From the NCBI GenBank assembly GCA_040437565.1, contig JBDOQK010000024.1, positions 400,625 to 464,624 on the forward strand: DNA of 64,000 nt, in the 5' to 3' direction. Source of the stretch: Albugo candida. Its lineage: Eukaryota; Oomycota; Peronosporomycetes; Albuginales. The notes under the pieces are model-generated. The model did no database searches. It was not told the DNA's origin and worked only from the letters and a program-made list of their open reading frames with translations. Positions 12,241-22,867 of this stretch are shown here, piece after piece. A program made the translations under genes and the position numbers. Within the stretch, counting starts at the first letter, position 1. Each line of letters begins with the position of its first letter.

Positions 12241-14059
12241 AGAAGGTTTTTCTATATAGCTAGAGCCAAGCAAAGGCTATTTCAATAGGATCGCGTCATT
12301 TCAGCAATCCAGACTAGAGTATATGCACCATTCAACGCATTCCAGTTCATTTTGTCTATGAATGAAAATAGCTTTTCAGGCATCTAGGTGTGTGTCTCAA
12401 AATATTTTCATAGGCGTATCTTAAACTGGAAAGTGCTCATGAAAATAAAGGTACGGGCATACTGTTCCACCGATCGATTTCGTCAACTGACATGTCGCAA
12501 CCTGAGTTTGATTGAGCAGGCACACAATAGTAGATCCAGGTATCGTAAAAATGACCATGCTGCACGAGAATTGAATACATACAATTGAAGCTCGCCATGC
12601 AAAATCTGTACTGACATTAGTCCCTCGATCCTTGGAATAACCTGACGATTGCAAGGCTTCAGCACCACTTGGAGGAGAAGGTACACGATAAGTAGGTGGT
12701 AATTTGAGAAGAAACAATAGCGAGCCCTGCAAGTAATTCGTAGAAACGATTTGAGGTGATGAGCAGTGTACTATCCTGCCTTAATCCTATATTGAAGAGA
12801 ACTATTATGCTGTGTAGGCTTTGAAGACGTGAGGAACTCATCGAAATTCTGATGTTGCGGCCGCATTGAAAGTGCTAACTAGCTTGATAGCTCCAACGGC
12901 GAACGGTCTTCGTTGGAATAGCTGCTCAGCGATGCACGTCATTATGTTGTCTGTGTCTGGATGCCGGTGAAGATCAAGATGTCTTGCAACACCTTGTGGC
13001 CTACATGCTGGAATACGCCGTGCTCAATATGTTTCTTATACAACCAAGAATCCTTAAATGGGTTGTTAGAATGTTTCCAAACTGTAGAAAAGTATTTCGA
13101 AAGCGTTTAGAGAATGAGGAGAGAAGGTTCGGCAGGATGGGCAATTCAGACCTAGCGCTCTCGGCCTAGTAATGTCAACAATAGGGATACTGGGAAGGAT
13201 CATATCACGATTAAAACGGATAACAGGCCCTGGTGAATCTGCCAACGATGTGTGAATTGGATGCGTCGATCAACTCACCCTATCAACTATAGCGAACGTC
13301 TTCTCCTTGCTCCAGTTGGTGGAAATCAGCGATGTAAGTAACTCCTCGCATGCTCTTGCTAGTTGACTCGTCGGCCTATGGGAAGAAATAAATAAATAAA
13401 TCTGGAGCTCTGTTGGTAAGTTGTTGTCCATCCTCAAGCATTGGTGTCATAAACCCAACTACAAACCAAACGTGTGACTCAGTGCGGCCATGTCACAATC
13501 TATCTCATCAAACCGCATGGAGCCAGGGATGGACTTGTAATCCTATCTGAGAGTATAGTTGGAGCGCAAGTTGCCGAGGTAACGGATGGAGCCTTCGCTG
13601 TTGATGCGTATGCAGGCGTTGAGGTAGGCGCGGTGTGCAGGCGTGTTGCGTGAGATGTCTTCAGAGAATCACATATGGCTTCGAGATTTTGCCGGATGGT
13701 ATGAGAAAATTGATTGTCGTGTAGGCTCAATTGACTTGCTTTTTGAATGGTAAAGCACATGCTACTGCAGTGCGTGTGTCATTGATTATCGCAGTGACAT
13801 ACTTTCCCCATTGTCAAGCCATGTGTCGTTGCCCTCATCGAATACCTTTAAATTTCCGCATACAGAGTAAAGGTTTGGCATGAAGGTACACTTCCTTCTA
13901 TTGGAACCTCGGCTCTCTTTGTCCAATTGGATATCAAAGTAATTCCGACTGTCTAATGCTACCGAGTCTTGATTCTACTTTTCACATCACAGAGAAAATC
14001 GGACTAGACTAGAATAGGCACGTTTGTAAGCCATTTATATTGCGGTCACATTCGCAATA
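12241..14059. other. Intergenic stretch, no supported gene
   Basis: About 1.8 kb with only short frames. The most protein-like are 13453-13653 (+), reading through VTQCGHVTIYLIKPHGARDG, and 12984-13169 (+). Neither matches a family I know, and both end quickly. The last few hundred bases presumably hold the promoter of the kinase gene at 14060. Confidence 0.5.
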
Positions 14060-15833
14060 ATGGGCAACAATGGAAGTAATGCGCGGCCACACAAACAATA
14101 TCGATATAGCGGCGCGAGAAAAGCTAAAAAGCATGCTGGACAAGGACATGCTCCCCCTCCTCCCTATCGATCAAGCGCACCTGGTGATAGTGTTCCAGCG
14201 CCCGCTTCCAATGAACGACGAACGTCAGAGTCGAAGCCGACAAGAACTGTCCAAAGTCGCCTCGTAAGGGATATAAATGGCCGTAAAAAGAGTACTTATC
14301 GTGCTTGAGATAGATTACAGGCGCACTTCGCGACATAAATGAGTTTTACAGCATTGAAAGGAAAGAAATTGGACAAGGTAATGTACAAAGTGACGCCAAA
14401 AGGAGCGTTTATTTGATCGATGTATGGATACAGGAAGCTTTGGCACAGTCCGTGTGGGTGTAGATAAATCCACGGGACGCAATGTTGCTATCAAAACGCT
14501 TCCTAAATTTCAGATTTCGCAGCCAGATGTAATGCAGAGCGAGATCCGCATCTTACGTGTACGTGCTTTAAAGAATCGAAAGAGAACATCATTTCTGACA
14601 AGATATTTCTTATCGTGACGCACATCATAGTCTTTGGATCATCCCAATATTATCAAATTTCACGATGTATGCGAAGGACCGAGACATATTCACATTATCA
14701 CAGAGCTTTGTACGGGTGGAGAATTGTTTGATCGAATTATCGCGCGAGGACACTTTAGTGAAGCGGATGCGGCTACCCTTATTCGAAAGATAATCAGTGC
14801 TGTGGCCCATTGTCACGATCTCGGAATCTGTCATCGAGACTTAAAACCGGAGAATTGTTTATTCGCGACGAATGCCGAGGATGCTGATCTCAAAGTAATT
14901 GATTTTGGGCTTTCGTGCATGGATGATAGCGTCACTGGAGGGAATGTGATGAAGACAAGAGTTGGATCGATTTACTATGTTGCTCCCGAGGTCCTAAAAG
15001 GAAGATACGATAAATCTTGTGATCTGTGGAGCATCGGTGTCATTGTATATATTTTACTTTGCGGCTATCCTCCGTTTTATGGTGACACAGACTCTGACGT
15101 CTTTGATGCTGTAATTTCCGGAAAGTTCGAATTCGATACTGCTGAATGGAGTGCTGTCAGTGATGCTGCTAAAAGATTCATCATTGACCTTCTTGTGGTC
15201 GACCCGACAAAGCGCCTGACAGCACATGAAGCCTTACGCCACCCATGGCTATCTGGTGGGGCCCCATTAACGCAAATTGGACTTAGTTCTGATATCCTGT
15301 CGAGTCTCAAGCGGTTCACGGGTCACAACAAACTTAAGAAAGCTGCATTGGAAGTGATTGCAGACCAAATGACCGAAAATGATCTTGCGGAACTGAAGCA
15401 GCAGTTCATGAGCATTGATAAAGATGGAAATGGAGTGATCACAATGGCCGAATTAGCTCAAGCAGTTGGCTGCATCGGTCATGGTGTTATGACAGAAGAA
15501 GTGCTACAAATGCTTCAGGGTGTCGATGTGGATGGAGACGGTTTGATTGATTATCCAGAGTTTCTTGCAGCTACCGTTCGAAGAAATGTTGTGAACAAAC
15601 AGGAACATCTTATCAATGCGTTCAATTACTTTGATACAAGAAAACAAGGAGTTATTACTAAAGCCGATTTGGTGCAATTTATGAAAAGCGAAGAACAAGC
15701 GGAAGAAATTCTCAATGAGATTGATATCAATGGTGATGGACAGATAAGTTTTGAGGAGTTTCTTATCATGATGGAACGTAATGGCTTTGAAGATGCGCAC
15801 GATGGGAAAAATGGGTTGGAATGGGAATTTTGA
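14060..15833 (+). CDS. Calcium-dependent protein kinase (CDPK)
   Basis: Four exons: 14060-14263, 14314-14377, 14434-14558 and 14631-15833, with introns of 50, 56 and 72 nt, all GT..AG. They join in frame to 531 aa. The N-terminus MGNNGS fits an N-myristoylation site and a basic, proline-rich tail follows. The Ser/Thr kinase domain (about 78-345) shows GQGSFGTV, VAIK, HRDLKPEN, DFG, a GSIYYVAPE activation segment and DLWSIGV. After an autoinhibitory-type junction come four EF hands: DKDGNGVITMAE, DVDGDGLIDYPE, a degenerate third (DTRKQGVITKAD) and DINGDGQISFEE. Such kinases are directly activated by calcium; the acyl site suggests membrane attachment. The start is chosen for the MGxxxS motif and because the first intron closes the frame exactly. 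Confidence 0.9.
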
Positions 15834-15902
15834 GAAAGAAATTGGGTAATAATGCATAAAAACAAAGTAGGCAGACTACTTTCGCAATTTAAAATCGGTT
15901 TT

Positions 15903-16002
15903 NNNNNNNNNNNNNNNNNNNNNNNNNNNNNNNNNNNNNNNNNNNNNNNNNNNNNNNNNNNNNNNNNNNNNNNNNNNNNNNNNNNNNNNNNNNNNNNNNN
16001 NN
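15903..16002. other. Assembly gap 4 (false gap)
   Basis: A run of 100 N. Bases 15879-15902 are repeated at 16003-16026 (24 nt), consistent with unmerged contig ends. Confidence 0.85.
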
Positions 16003-16069
16003 CTTTCGCAATTTAAAATCGGTTTTATTTATCAAGTCGCTAGCGCGCTGATAATCGCGCACGGGCGAA

Positions 16070-16993
16070 ATGACAAGTATTTTTGATGGGTATGATGAGG
16101 AGTATCGTGCGCTAGCTAGCGATATCTCAAAAAAAATAAGTGATGTTGCGACATACGAGCAAGAACCAGGTAGGAAGTGTAAGATCGATGGCCTGACTTC
16201 ATGAAATAACTGAAGCACAATAGATAAGAAGAAATCGAGCCTGCTGCACATTGGCGACTTGTTGAAGCAAGGAAACCAGTTGGTATAGTCTGCAAAAATC
16301 ATTCTTTTTCCATCGTGTACAGTAAAGTCCTCATTTTCGCACTAGATTCAGCAAATGGAACTGGAAGCTCGAAGTCTGGATGTGGCGACAAGACGTGAGC
16401 TGTCCAAAAAAGTTGAGCAGTATCGTAAAAGCTTGGGGTCTTTGAATGAAGACTTCAAAAAGATTCGTGAAAGGGAAGAACGCGATGGAGTGTTCGGGAA
16501 TAGAAGTGATGTGAGTGCTTGTGTATACACTTGCGCTTGATCACTTGAGCATTTCTTAGCCAAATGAAGATCAACGAAATCGGATGGAACTTGCTACGGA
16601 GAGGTTCTGTTGGTTATTGATGTGGATCTTCTATTGCTGGTGAACCAATTTTCACATGTAGAATGAGAGGAAGCACAGACAAGTTAGATGCTGCAAGACG
16701 CACGGTCGCAGAAACCGAAGATGTTGGTGAGTACTTTCGCCTGATTCATACAAAGGATGCAATCAAATACTTCCGTAGCGCTGAGTATCACCGGTGAGCT
16801 GGCACGGAATAGAGAAAAAATACACGCTGCTCATACAAAGGTGAAGAGTGTGAATGAGATGGCCCGGCAAGGTGCAAGTATCGTGGGTCGTATGTCCGCT
16901 CGAGATCGTCGACAGAAATCAGCCTTGATGATTGCTGCTGGCCTAATTGGTGTCGCGATTATCGTAGTCATATACTTTGGAATATTTCGGTGA
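16070..16993 (+). CDS. VTI1: Qb-SNARE VTI1
   Basis: Six exons: 16070-16169, 16224-16282, 16352-16510, 16560-16603, 16662-16726 and 16779-16993. The five introns are 49-69 nt and the frame closes at 213 aa. The N-terminus (SIFDGYDEEYRALASDI) resembles the Vti1 N-terminal helical bundle. LEARSLD is its typical second segment. A SNARE helix runs from about LDAARRTVAETEDVAL to VKSVNEMARQGASIV. A C-terminal anchor (SALMIAAGLIGVAIIVVIYF) ends the protein. Vti1 proteins act in Golgi-endosome-vacuole fusion. The fourth donor (GTTCTG) is weak. The last intron was placed so that ETE-DVALSITGEL aligns with the family without a gap. Confidence 0.85.
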
Positions 16994-17201
16994 TAACACG
17001 TACGGTGAGTTGTGTACATTACAGAGTTTTCACCAAAATGATGAATAACGAAACGATCAGATTGTTTTGACTGAGTCTCCATTTTTCTCATGTTGGGTGA
17101 AACCGAGCATTTTTGCGTCTTATACAAGTTCACCAAGTATCGACGAGATAGATCGAACGAGCACCCGCCGGCAGACCGGAGATCCTTTGAAATCTTTCAA
17201 A

Positions 17202-17648
17202 TCACAGCATGTCTTCCCCCACTCTATCTCTCAATTCATCGACAGTATTCAAATACGCGAGTGTGATCTGGTCAGCAATTGCCTTACGCTTTCGTCTCAC
17301 TTTGTCATTCCCATGAATGCTGTCCAGAAACTCCAATACTTTTTCAAGCTCTTGTTCGATTTGCGTGATGTTTGCTGCGTAATTTTTACGTTTTTGGATT
17401 CTTGTACACCGCATATTCCGCTCGATATCGCTTTGTAGAGCTCCAAGTCGAGACGCAATATCCGCAACAATCTCCTCAACTTTGCACAGTTCCCGAAAGG
17501 CTTGCGTAGATACCCTAGACCAAAAGCAGGTCAGAGACGTTCTGTGTTGTCGAAGATTTTGGACGTACCGGAACACACTTGTGCTGTACCATAATACGCA
17601 TGAGAAGGACGCTACAATCGCGATGCCCAAGAGCAACTGGTGTCGCAT
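17202..17648 (-). CDS. Membrane-anchored BAG-domain-like protein
   Basis: The protein has 148 aa, or 130 aa if an in-frame 54-nt GT..AG intron (about 17574-17521) is removed. A hydrophobic N-terminal segment (LLLGIAIVASFSCVLWY) should be a signal anchor. The C-terminal half is helical, and its LEKVLEFLDSIHGNDKVRRK stretch is typical of the third helix of BAG domains, which bind the Hsp70/Hsc70 ATPase domain as exchange factors. It lies tail to tail with VTI1. The intron is likely, since the residues it would encode are unlike the family. The BAG call rests on a short motif; a generic coiled-coil membrane protein is the alternative. Confidence 0.5.
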   Translation of the reverse strand: MRHQLLLGIAIVASFSCVLWYSTSVFRYVQNLRQHRTSLTCFWSRVSTQAFRELCKVEEIVADIASRLGALQSDIERNMRCTRIQKRKNYAANITQIEQELEKVLEFLDSIHGNDKVRRKRKAIADQITLAYLNTVDELRDRVGEDML

Positions 17649-17793
17649 GCAAGCACTCTCTTATTTTATGTTCTGTTATTACATCAAATTAGTGCATAAG
17701 CCTCAAAACGCGTGTTAAAATGAAGGAATCCGAGGCTTATTCAATATACTTAAAGATAGTATGCGTCAAAGATATATCTAAGCTGTGCGACGC

Positions 17794-18460
17794 CTAACTT
17801 TTGTGCTTCTTTGCTGCAAAGTAATACGTCAACTTGTTGAGAGATTCTTAGCGAAGCACGAATCAAAAGCACGTACCTGGTGGAGCATCTTCTTCATCGT
17901 CATACTCCTCGTCATCGTCAGCGTCATCATCGCCACCGGTATTCTGTCCAGAATTTTCGTCATTATCATCCTCTTCAGCGTCATCGCCGTCGTCACCCTC
18001 GTCATCATTATCGTCTTCGGCTCCGGCTCCAGCTTTAGAAACATTTACTTCCTCTTCATCGTCATTTTCATCCTCCTGATAAAGATCGCTTAGATCCGAC
18101 ACTTGATGTGAATGCTGAGATGATAGGACGTACTTCTTCATTTGTGCCTTCTTCATCGTCGATGGTTTCATCGTTCTCCTCGACGGAATCCTGTTCTTCC
18201 ATACTCCCCTCCTCATCTTCTTCTTCGTCCTGGAAATCTCCAGCCTCTTCTTTTCCGTTAAGTGCATCTTCATTATCACTTTCCGGTCGTTGAACATTTT
18301 TCGCTTGGTGCTTTTTTAGCTTGTCATCTGACGATTCAACTCCTCGTTTTTCGGTTTCCTTTTGCCATCAAGCGTACAAAAATCATACATTTGATACAGA
18401 ACCGCGTTGGAGTTGTCAGTCAGAGCATTCGAACAAATGTTATAGGAAAACACTCACCAT
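17794..18460 (-). CDS. Highly acidic low-complexity protein, probably nuclear
   Basis: Proposed exons on the minus strand are 18460-18458 (ATG), 18358-18134, 18075-17877 and 17813-17794, with introns of 99, 58 and 63 nt. They join in frame to 148 aa. After a short basic start (ETEKRGVESSDDKLKKHQAK) the protein is dominated by Asp and Glu runs and ends in the basic tail PPAKKHKS, which could be a nuclear localisation signal. Acidic tails of this kind occur in histone chaperones and ribosome-biogenesis factors, but no specific family is recognisable. The first exon may extend further 5' (a frame containing LGRARKLEKM precedes it). It is divergent from the SANT gene at 18592, with about 130 bp between starts. 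Confidence 0.55.
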
Positions 18461-18591
18461 TTTCTCCAGTTTACGTGCACGACCAAGAGAAATGTAATGC
18501 TGTGGTATGAAATCTTTTCAATCGGTGATACTGTATATTTTAATATACTGCTGCATACCGCATCATGTATCCCTGACAATTAATACTCATC

Positions 18592-19862
18592 ATGCTGTCG
18601 CGATCTGCTCGAAGCACGTCTCAAGGACGCCAGCGGGACGACAAGGCTGCAGAAGTGAGGAATGGTACGACTCAACATATAATGAATGTGTTTCTGTATC
18701 CTTCATATTCATTTTGGCAGTAAAGCTACACAATTTTCGACAATATTTGCAAAGTGCTCATAATCTCTACTGCCACCCAAAAGCTCACACTGAGATCGAC
18801 GCGAAATTCGTATACTTTCTTGCCAAAATTCGCTCTATCACCACTTCTACAAACAAGGATATTGATGTAGACGCAACACTTTTGTCAACCTCGTCGAATT
18901 GCGTGTGACACGGTCTCTTCTGAGCTTCGCGTCGTCCAGTTTTTTGGTACAATGTTTGATATCACAAATGCAAACACAAAAAATCTTTGTAGAGAATTGG
19001 ACGTATTTGGAAATTGGAATTTTTGAGGAATGTGTCGAAAGATTTGGAAAATGTTTTCACAAAATCGCTCGCGAGGTCGGCCTCCAAAAATCGATACAAG
19101 AAATTGTGTATGATGAAAAATTTGCTTAGATACCTCGAAAATCGGTCAAAGATGTGATTTCTTTCTACTATTTGTGGAAAAAATGCACGAGTCATACGAT
19201 CGGTCGAAAGAAAGATGCAGGGCGATGTGCACAGAAGGAGCAAAGTGACCATGAAGATATGGATTTAGCTATGAGGAGCAACATTAATCGTTATAAAGGT
19301 AGTCAAAATGTGACACTATTCCGTGATTCTGGGTTACAAAAGCTACAATTCACATCGGTAGCTCGTCAGCGGCTTCTTAAGGAATACTTTTGTGCATCTC
19401 GATTGTTATATGGACCCAAAAAAGACCTTCAGCCATTATCGAAGCGACTCGATCTCAAAAGCGTACGTTAGAGATGAAGTATTTTGATGGCTGATCTCAC
19501 AATTAAACCTGTTTTATCAGCTTCGACTGGATCGTGTGGGTGCATACAGTGCTTGCATACAAGGGAATGCCCAATTAAGAAGTAGTAATGTTTTCGGTAC
19601 TATCTTTCAAATGGTTTTACCTGAAGGCGTACTTATTATTCCCTGCAAAGATTTCTGGTCGCCTTTGGACATATATTTATTCACACAAGGTATCCAGCAT
19701 TATGGAAAGCGCTTCCATTTGGTGGCACGGAAGGTAGCGTTTATGTTATTACCACGTCTTCCATGTTGTAAGCATTTATTTATTTAGATTGGAACCAAAA
19801 CTTGTAAACAAGTGATTGCATTTTATTATCAATGGAAGAAAGAAGCGTATTCTAGCTTCTAG
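18592..19862 (+). CDS. Double-SANT chromatin protein (corepressor-like)
   Basis: This is a multi-exon gene. Clear exons include 18592-18664, 18721 onward and the last exon starting after ...TTATTTAG near 19788. One SANT/Myb-like domain starts at ENWTYLEIGIFEECVERFGK (near 18990) and ends at FYYLWKKC after an intron near 19106-19151. A second runs from DFWSPLDIYLFTQGIQHYGK (near 19645) through FHLVARK to TCKQVIAFYYQWKKEA, with an intron just after ARK. Between them lies a segment (RVGAYSACIQGN) that could be an ELM2 remnant. Proteins with SANT pairs serve in histone deacetylase and demethylase corepressor complexes. Two junctions (near 18905-19000 and 19106-19151) could not be closed in frame by eye, so the exact product is uncertain. 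Its stop lies 6 bp from the stop of the convergent PHD gene. Confidence 0.7.
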
Positions 19863-19868
19863 TTGAGT

Positions 19869-21587
19869 CTAATCGACCACAATGACTTCTTTTCCAGTGA
19901 TTTCTCCTTCATTTCGAGAACCAGAAAGCCTTGTGCATGAATGACATATCCAGGATGCGAGTGGAAGCACCTTCAAATTGATGCAGTATTTGTGGAATAC
20001 GCGGTGGCACAAATCACATAAAATCAATGCCTCATCATTCTCAGATTTGAAACAGATCGAACACGATTCGGCATCGAGAAAGTAAGACCGAGAGCTATAC
20101 AGTTGAGGGACTGCACTCACTATTCCTTCCGCTTTTGCTTGCTCATATCGTTTGATGGTTCGATACCGATGGAATCCATGTAATGCATGCGCGATATCGA
20201 TCAGATCGAGTTTCTGGCTTTGGAAATATGGAAATGTAACATTCAATGCTTTGAACCCTTGCGCTTGACGCTTTTGTAGAATTTTGGCCAAGTCGATGAG
20301 TTGGGTGGGTCGAGCGCGATGTTTGCCATAAATGTGCACAAGTGACGCTTTTGCATCTTCACTCAGCCAAACAAATTCGTTGGTGTCATCAAATCTTGAT
20401 AGCTGGTTGAGTGCAAAGAGGTCAGCAATCACCTGCCAACACGTGCACGGGCCCAACGCGTCATTTTGAAAATCAGAGAGAGCTTGGAACGCTTGTTCCA
20501 CTGATATACAATACTCTATCCTAGCTGTTACTACATCCAACTCGTTGTGAAAAGCTTGCAGAACGTTGAAAAATTCGGTCAACGTTATGCTGGCATCGGT
20601 ATACCAGCCTCTTTCCATCGTACCTGTTTTTAATTTGGCTGCATTCACCTTGAAACGATCAAAGTCCTCTGGTACTGGGATGCCTCCGAGCATGTCGATG
20701 ATTTCCAGATTATTGCAAAAGCGAAATACGACAGCCATCCAAAGCACTGTTTTCAGCGACAGGTCCTTCTGCGTCTTCTGAAGTCTATTGAATGTACACA
20801 AAAACGTTGGGTCTCAACAGAGCAAGCATAAGACAATGAGCATACATGACGACGTGTTTGCGCAAATATGCTGTACTTCGATCCAATTCGCGATAGATGT
20901 TCCACGTCCAATACTGTTGAAGGCAAGGATCCACTTTTGGCGTATTACATCCCATCGTATAGCTGTGCAAAAGTATTTGTCAAAGCTCGGTATAGAAAAG
21001 TGTTGGATGTAGTCTCACCAATGCCACATTCCATGCCGCTGATACACAAACTCATAAAACGACAGCGCGCCCATCCACCAACTCCTAGCTTCCGTTATGA
21101 TGGCATGCGGGAGACTTTCCGACTCATTAGCTCGACGTTGACGCTTTCTTGATGTTTCTCGAGCAGAGTACCCTTCTCGGGCCAAGTACACTGACTCACA
21201 ACTGACGCTACACACTGGGACCGATGGAGTGCTTCGTAGCAAGTTTGTGGACATATATTCGGGTTCTGGAGTGTTGCACACGAAACAAAAGGATGAATTT
21301 GATGGTTTCTCTCCGCTTTTGACAGTCAGGTCGATTGTGTTGGGATGCTCAGCTTGTCTGGAGCGCGATGTTAGATCACTTATTTTGATGCTTTCGGTTG
21401 TATTCGAGTGATTTGTTTTGACAATTTGGCTACTGAGGGCGACGGGTAATTTCTCAATGCGTTTAGATTTACCTTCATGGATGTCAAGTTTGCTGTGCGT
21501 TGCGTTAAACCACACGCTGATGATAAAGTTGTCATCAGCGATCATCGCGACAGTGCCGAAATAAGGTGATGTCCTGATATAATACAT
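19869..21587 (-). CDS. AGPT/HMUDK-type helical domain fused to PHD finger
   Basis: Three exons, 21587-21019, 20962-20846 and 20784-19869, with introns of 56 and 61 nt, join in frame to 533 aa. The order of parts is: a Cys4 candidate zinc site (CFVC at 101-104, CSVSC at 126-130); a basic patch (RKRQRR, about 147-152); then about 175-440 a domain with FYEFVYQRHGMW, VDPCLQQY, NIYRELDRSTAYLRKH, VVFRFCNNLEIIDMLGGIP, GPCTCWQVIADL and WLSEDAKASLVHIYG. These match the helical domain of alpha-glutamyl/putrescinyl-thymine pyrophosphorylases and 5-hydroxymethyl-dU DNA kinases, phage enzymes that alter thymine bases. A C-terminal PHD finger (CSICFKSENDEALILCDLCH, then HKYC and CHSC) should read histone tails. 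The fusion implies a chromatin role; a base-directed reaction is inference. Confidence 0.75.
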
Positions 21588-21636
21588 TGGAACACTAAAT
21601 CATTAAAGTAGGGATGACACCAGACACACAATTTTG

Positions 21637-21736
21637 NNNNNNNNNNNNNNNNNNNNNNNNNNNNNNNNNNNNNNNNNNNNNNNNNNNNNNNNNNNNNNNN
21701 NNNNNNNNNNNNNNNNNNNNNNNNNNNNNNNNNNNN
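21637..21736. other. Assembly gap 5 (false gap)
   Basis: A run of 100 N. Bases 21612-21636 are repeated at 21737-21761 (25 nt). Confidence 0.85.
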
Positions 21737-21802
21737 GGATGACACCAGACACACAATTTTGAGATTCTTTCATTAAGTGTTTGTTAGCGTGTCTCGACTC
21801 AT

Positions 21803-22771
21803 TCACATCTTATCGGAGAGAATTGCTTCCAGTTTAACAATGTCCGCGCTGAACCCTCGAATGCCTTCAGCGAGTTTTTCAGTAGCCATCGCATCGTCAT
21901 TCATCAGCAATCGAAAATCCTTCTCAGATAGCATTAATTGTTCCCCTTCATACGCTTTAGCAGCTGAGGTCTCGTCGAGTTTTCGACTCACGGGGGTTTC
22001 TTTCGTAGCCAATTCTTCCAACAGGGAGGGAGATATTGTCAGACGATCACAGCCAGCGAGCTCCAAGATCTCTTCTGTGTTTCTGAAGCTAGCGCCCATC
22101 ACAATCGTTTTGTAACCAAATTTTTTAAAATAGCGGTAAATGTTTGTCACAGAAACGACACCTGGATCTTCTTCCGGTTTGTAAGAACTCAATCCAGTTT
22201 TCGCTTTGTACCAATCCAGGATACGACCAACAAACGGTGAGATAAGTGTTGCTCCTGCTTCAGCACATGCAGCCGCTTGTGCAAATCCGAAAAGCAGCGT
22301 CATATTGCAATGAATGCCTTCTTTCTCCAGTTTTTTGCAAGCTTGGATACCTTCCCAGGTGCTTGCAATCTTGATAAGAATTCTTTCTTTTCCAATGCCT
22401 TCTTTTTGATACAGATCGATGATACGATGTGCGCGTTCGATTGTTTCATCGGTATCGAAACTGAGCCGTGCGTCGACTTCTGTTGATACGTACCCCGGCA
22501 CAATCTTTAATATTTCCAACCCAAAGTTGACAGCAAGTTTGTCAACGACATGAGCCAGTCTTTCTCGGTCGGAAACTTTGCTTCCCAATGTCTTCCCATA
22601 CGCGATAGCATTTTCGAGCAAATGTTTATAGTGATCCATACTTGCAGCTTTAAATAAAAGGGATGGATTGGTTGTAGCATCTTGAGGTTTATATTTCGCA
22701 ATTGATGCAAAGTCACCCGTGTCAATGACGACCGTTGTAAAGCTCTTGAGCTGCTCCAGTTGCGACGTCAT
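21803..22771 (-). CDS. TAL1: Transaldolase
   Basis: One exon, 322 aa, the usual length for class I transaldolase. Family signatures are VVIDTGDF (catalytic Asp), DATTNPSLL, and [13 protein letters not shown] with the Schiff-base Lys, followed by [12 protein letters not shown] and [11 protein letters not shown]. The enzyme moves a dihydroxyacetone unit between sugar phosphates in the non-oxidative pentose phosphate pathway, in the cytosol. It is divergent from the ligase at 22868, sharing a spacer of about 96 bp that must hold both promoters unless the ligase has an upstream exon. Confidence 0.95.
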   Translation of the reverse strand: MTSQLEQLKSFTTVVIDTGDFASIAKYKPQDATTNPSLLFKAASMDHYKHLLENAIAYGKTLGSKVSDRERLAHVVDKLAVNFGLEILKIVPGYVSTEVDARLSFDTDETIERAHRIIDLYQKEGIGKERILIKIASTWEGIQACKKLEKEGIHCNMTLLFGFAQAAACAEAGATLISPFVGRILDWYKAKTGLSSYKPEEDPGVVSVTNIYRYFKKFGYKTIVMGASFRNTEEILELAGCDRLTISPSLLEELATKETPVSRKLDETSAAKAYEGEQLMLSEKDFRLLMNDDAMATEKLAEGIRGFSADIVKLEAILSDKM

Positions 22772-22867
22772 TCGATATTTCTTTTCGCTTCAGAAAGATT
22801 CGATCCTGGTTTATGTCGTACTTTGGGGAAACTCACTAACGAACACACTATTTCGGTGCGTCTTCTT

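Noticed and set aside
18108-18293. Ser-rich plus-strand protein
   Set aside because: It is the complement of the Asp/Glu-rich coding sequence of the acidic protein on the minus strand.
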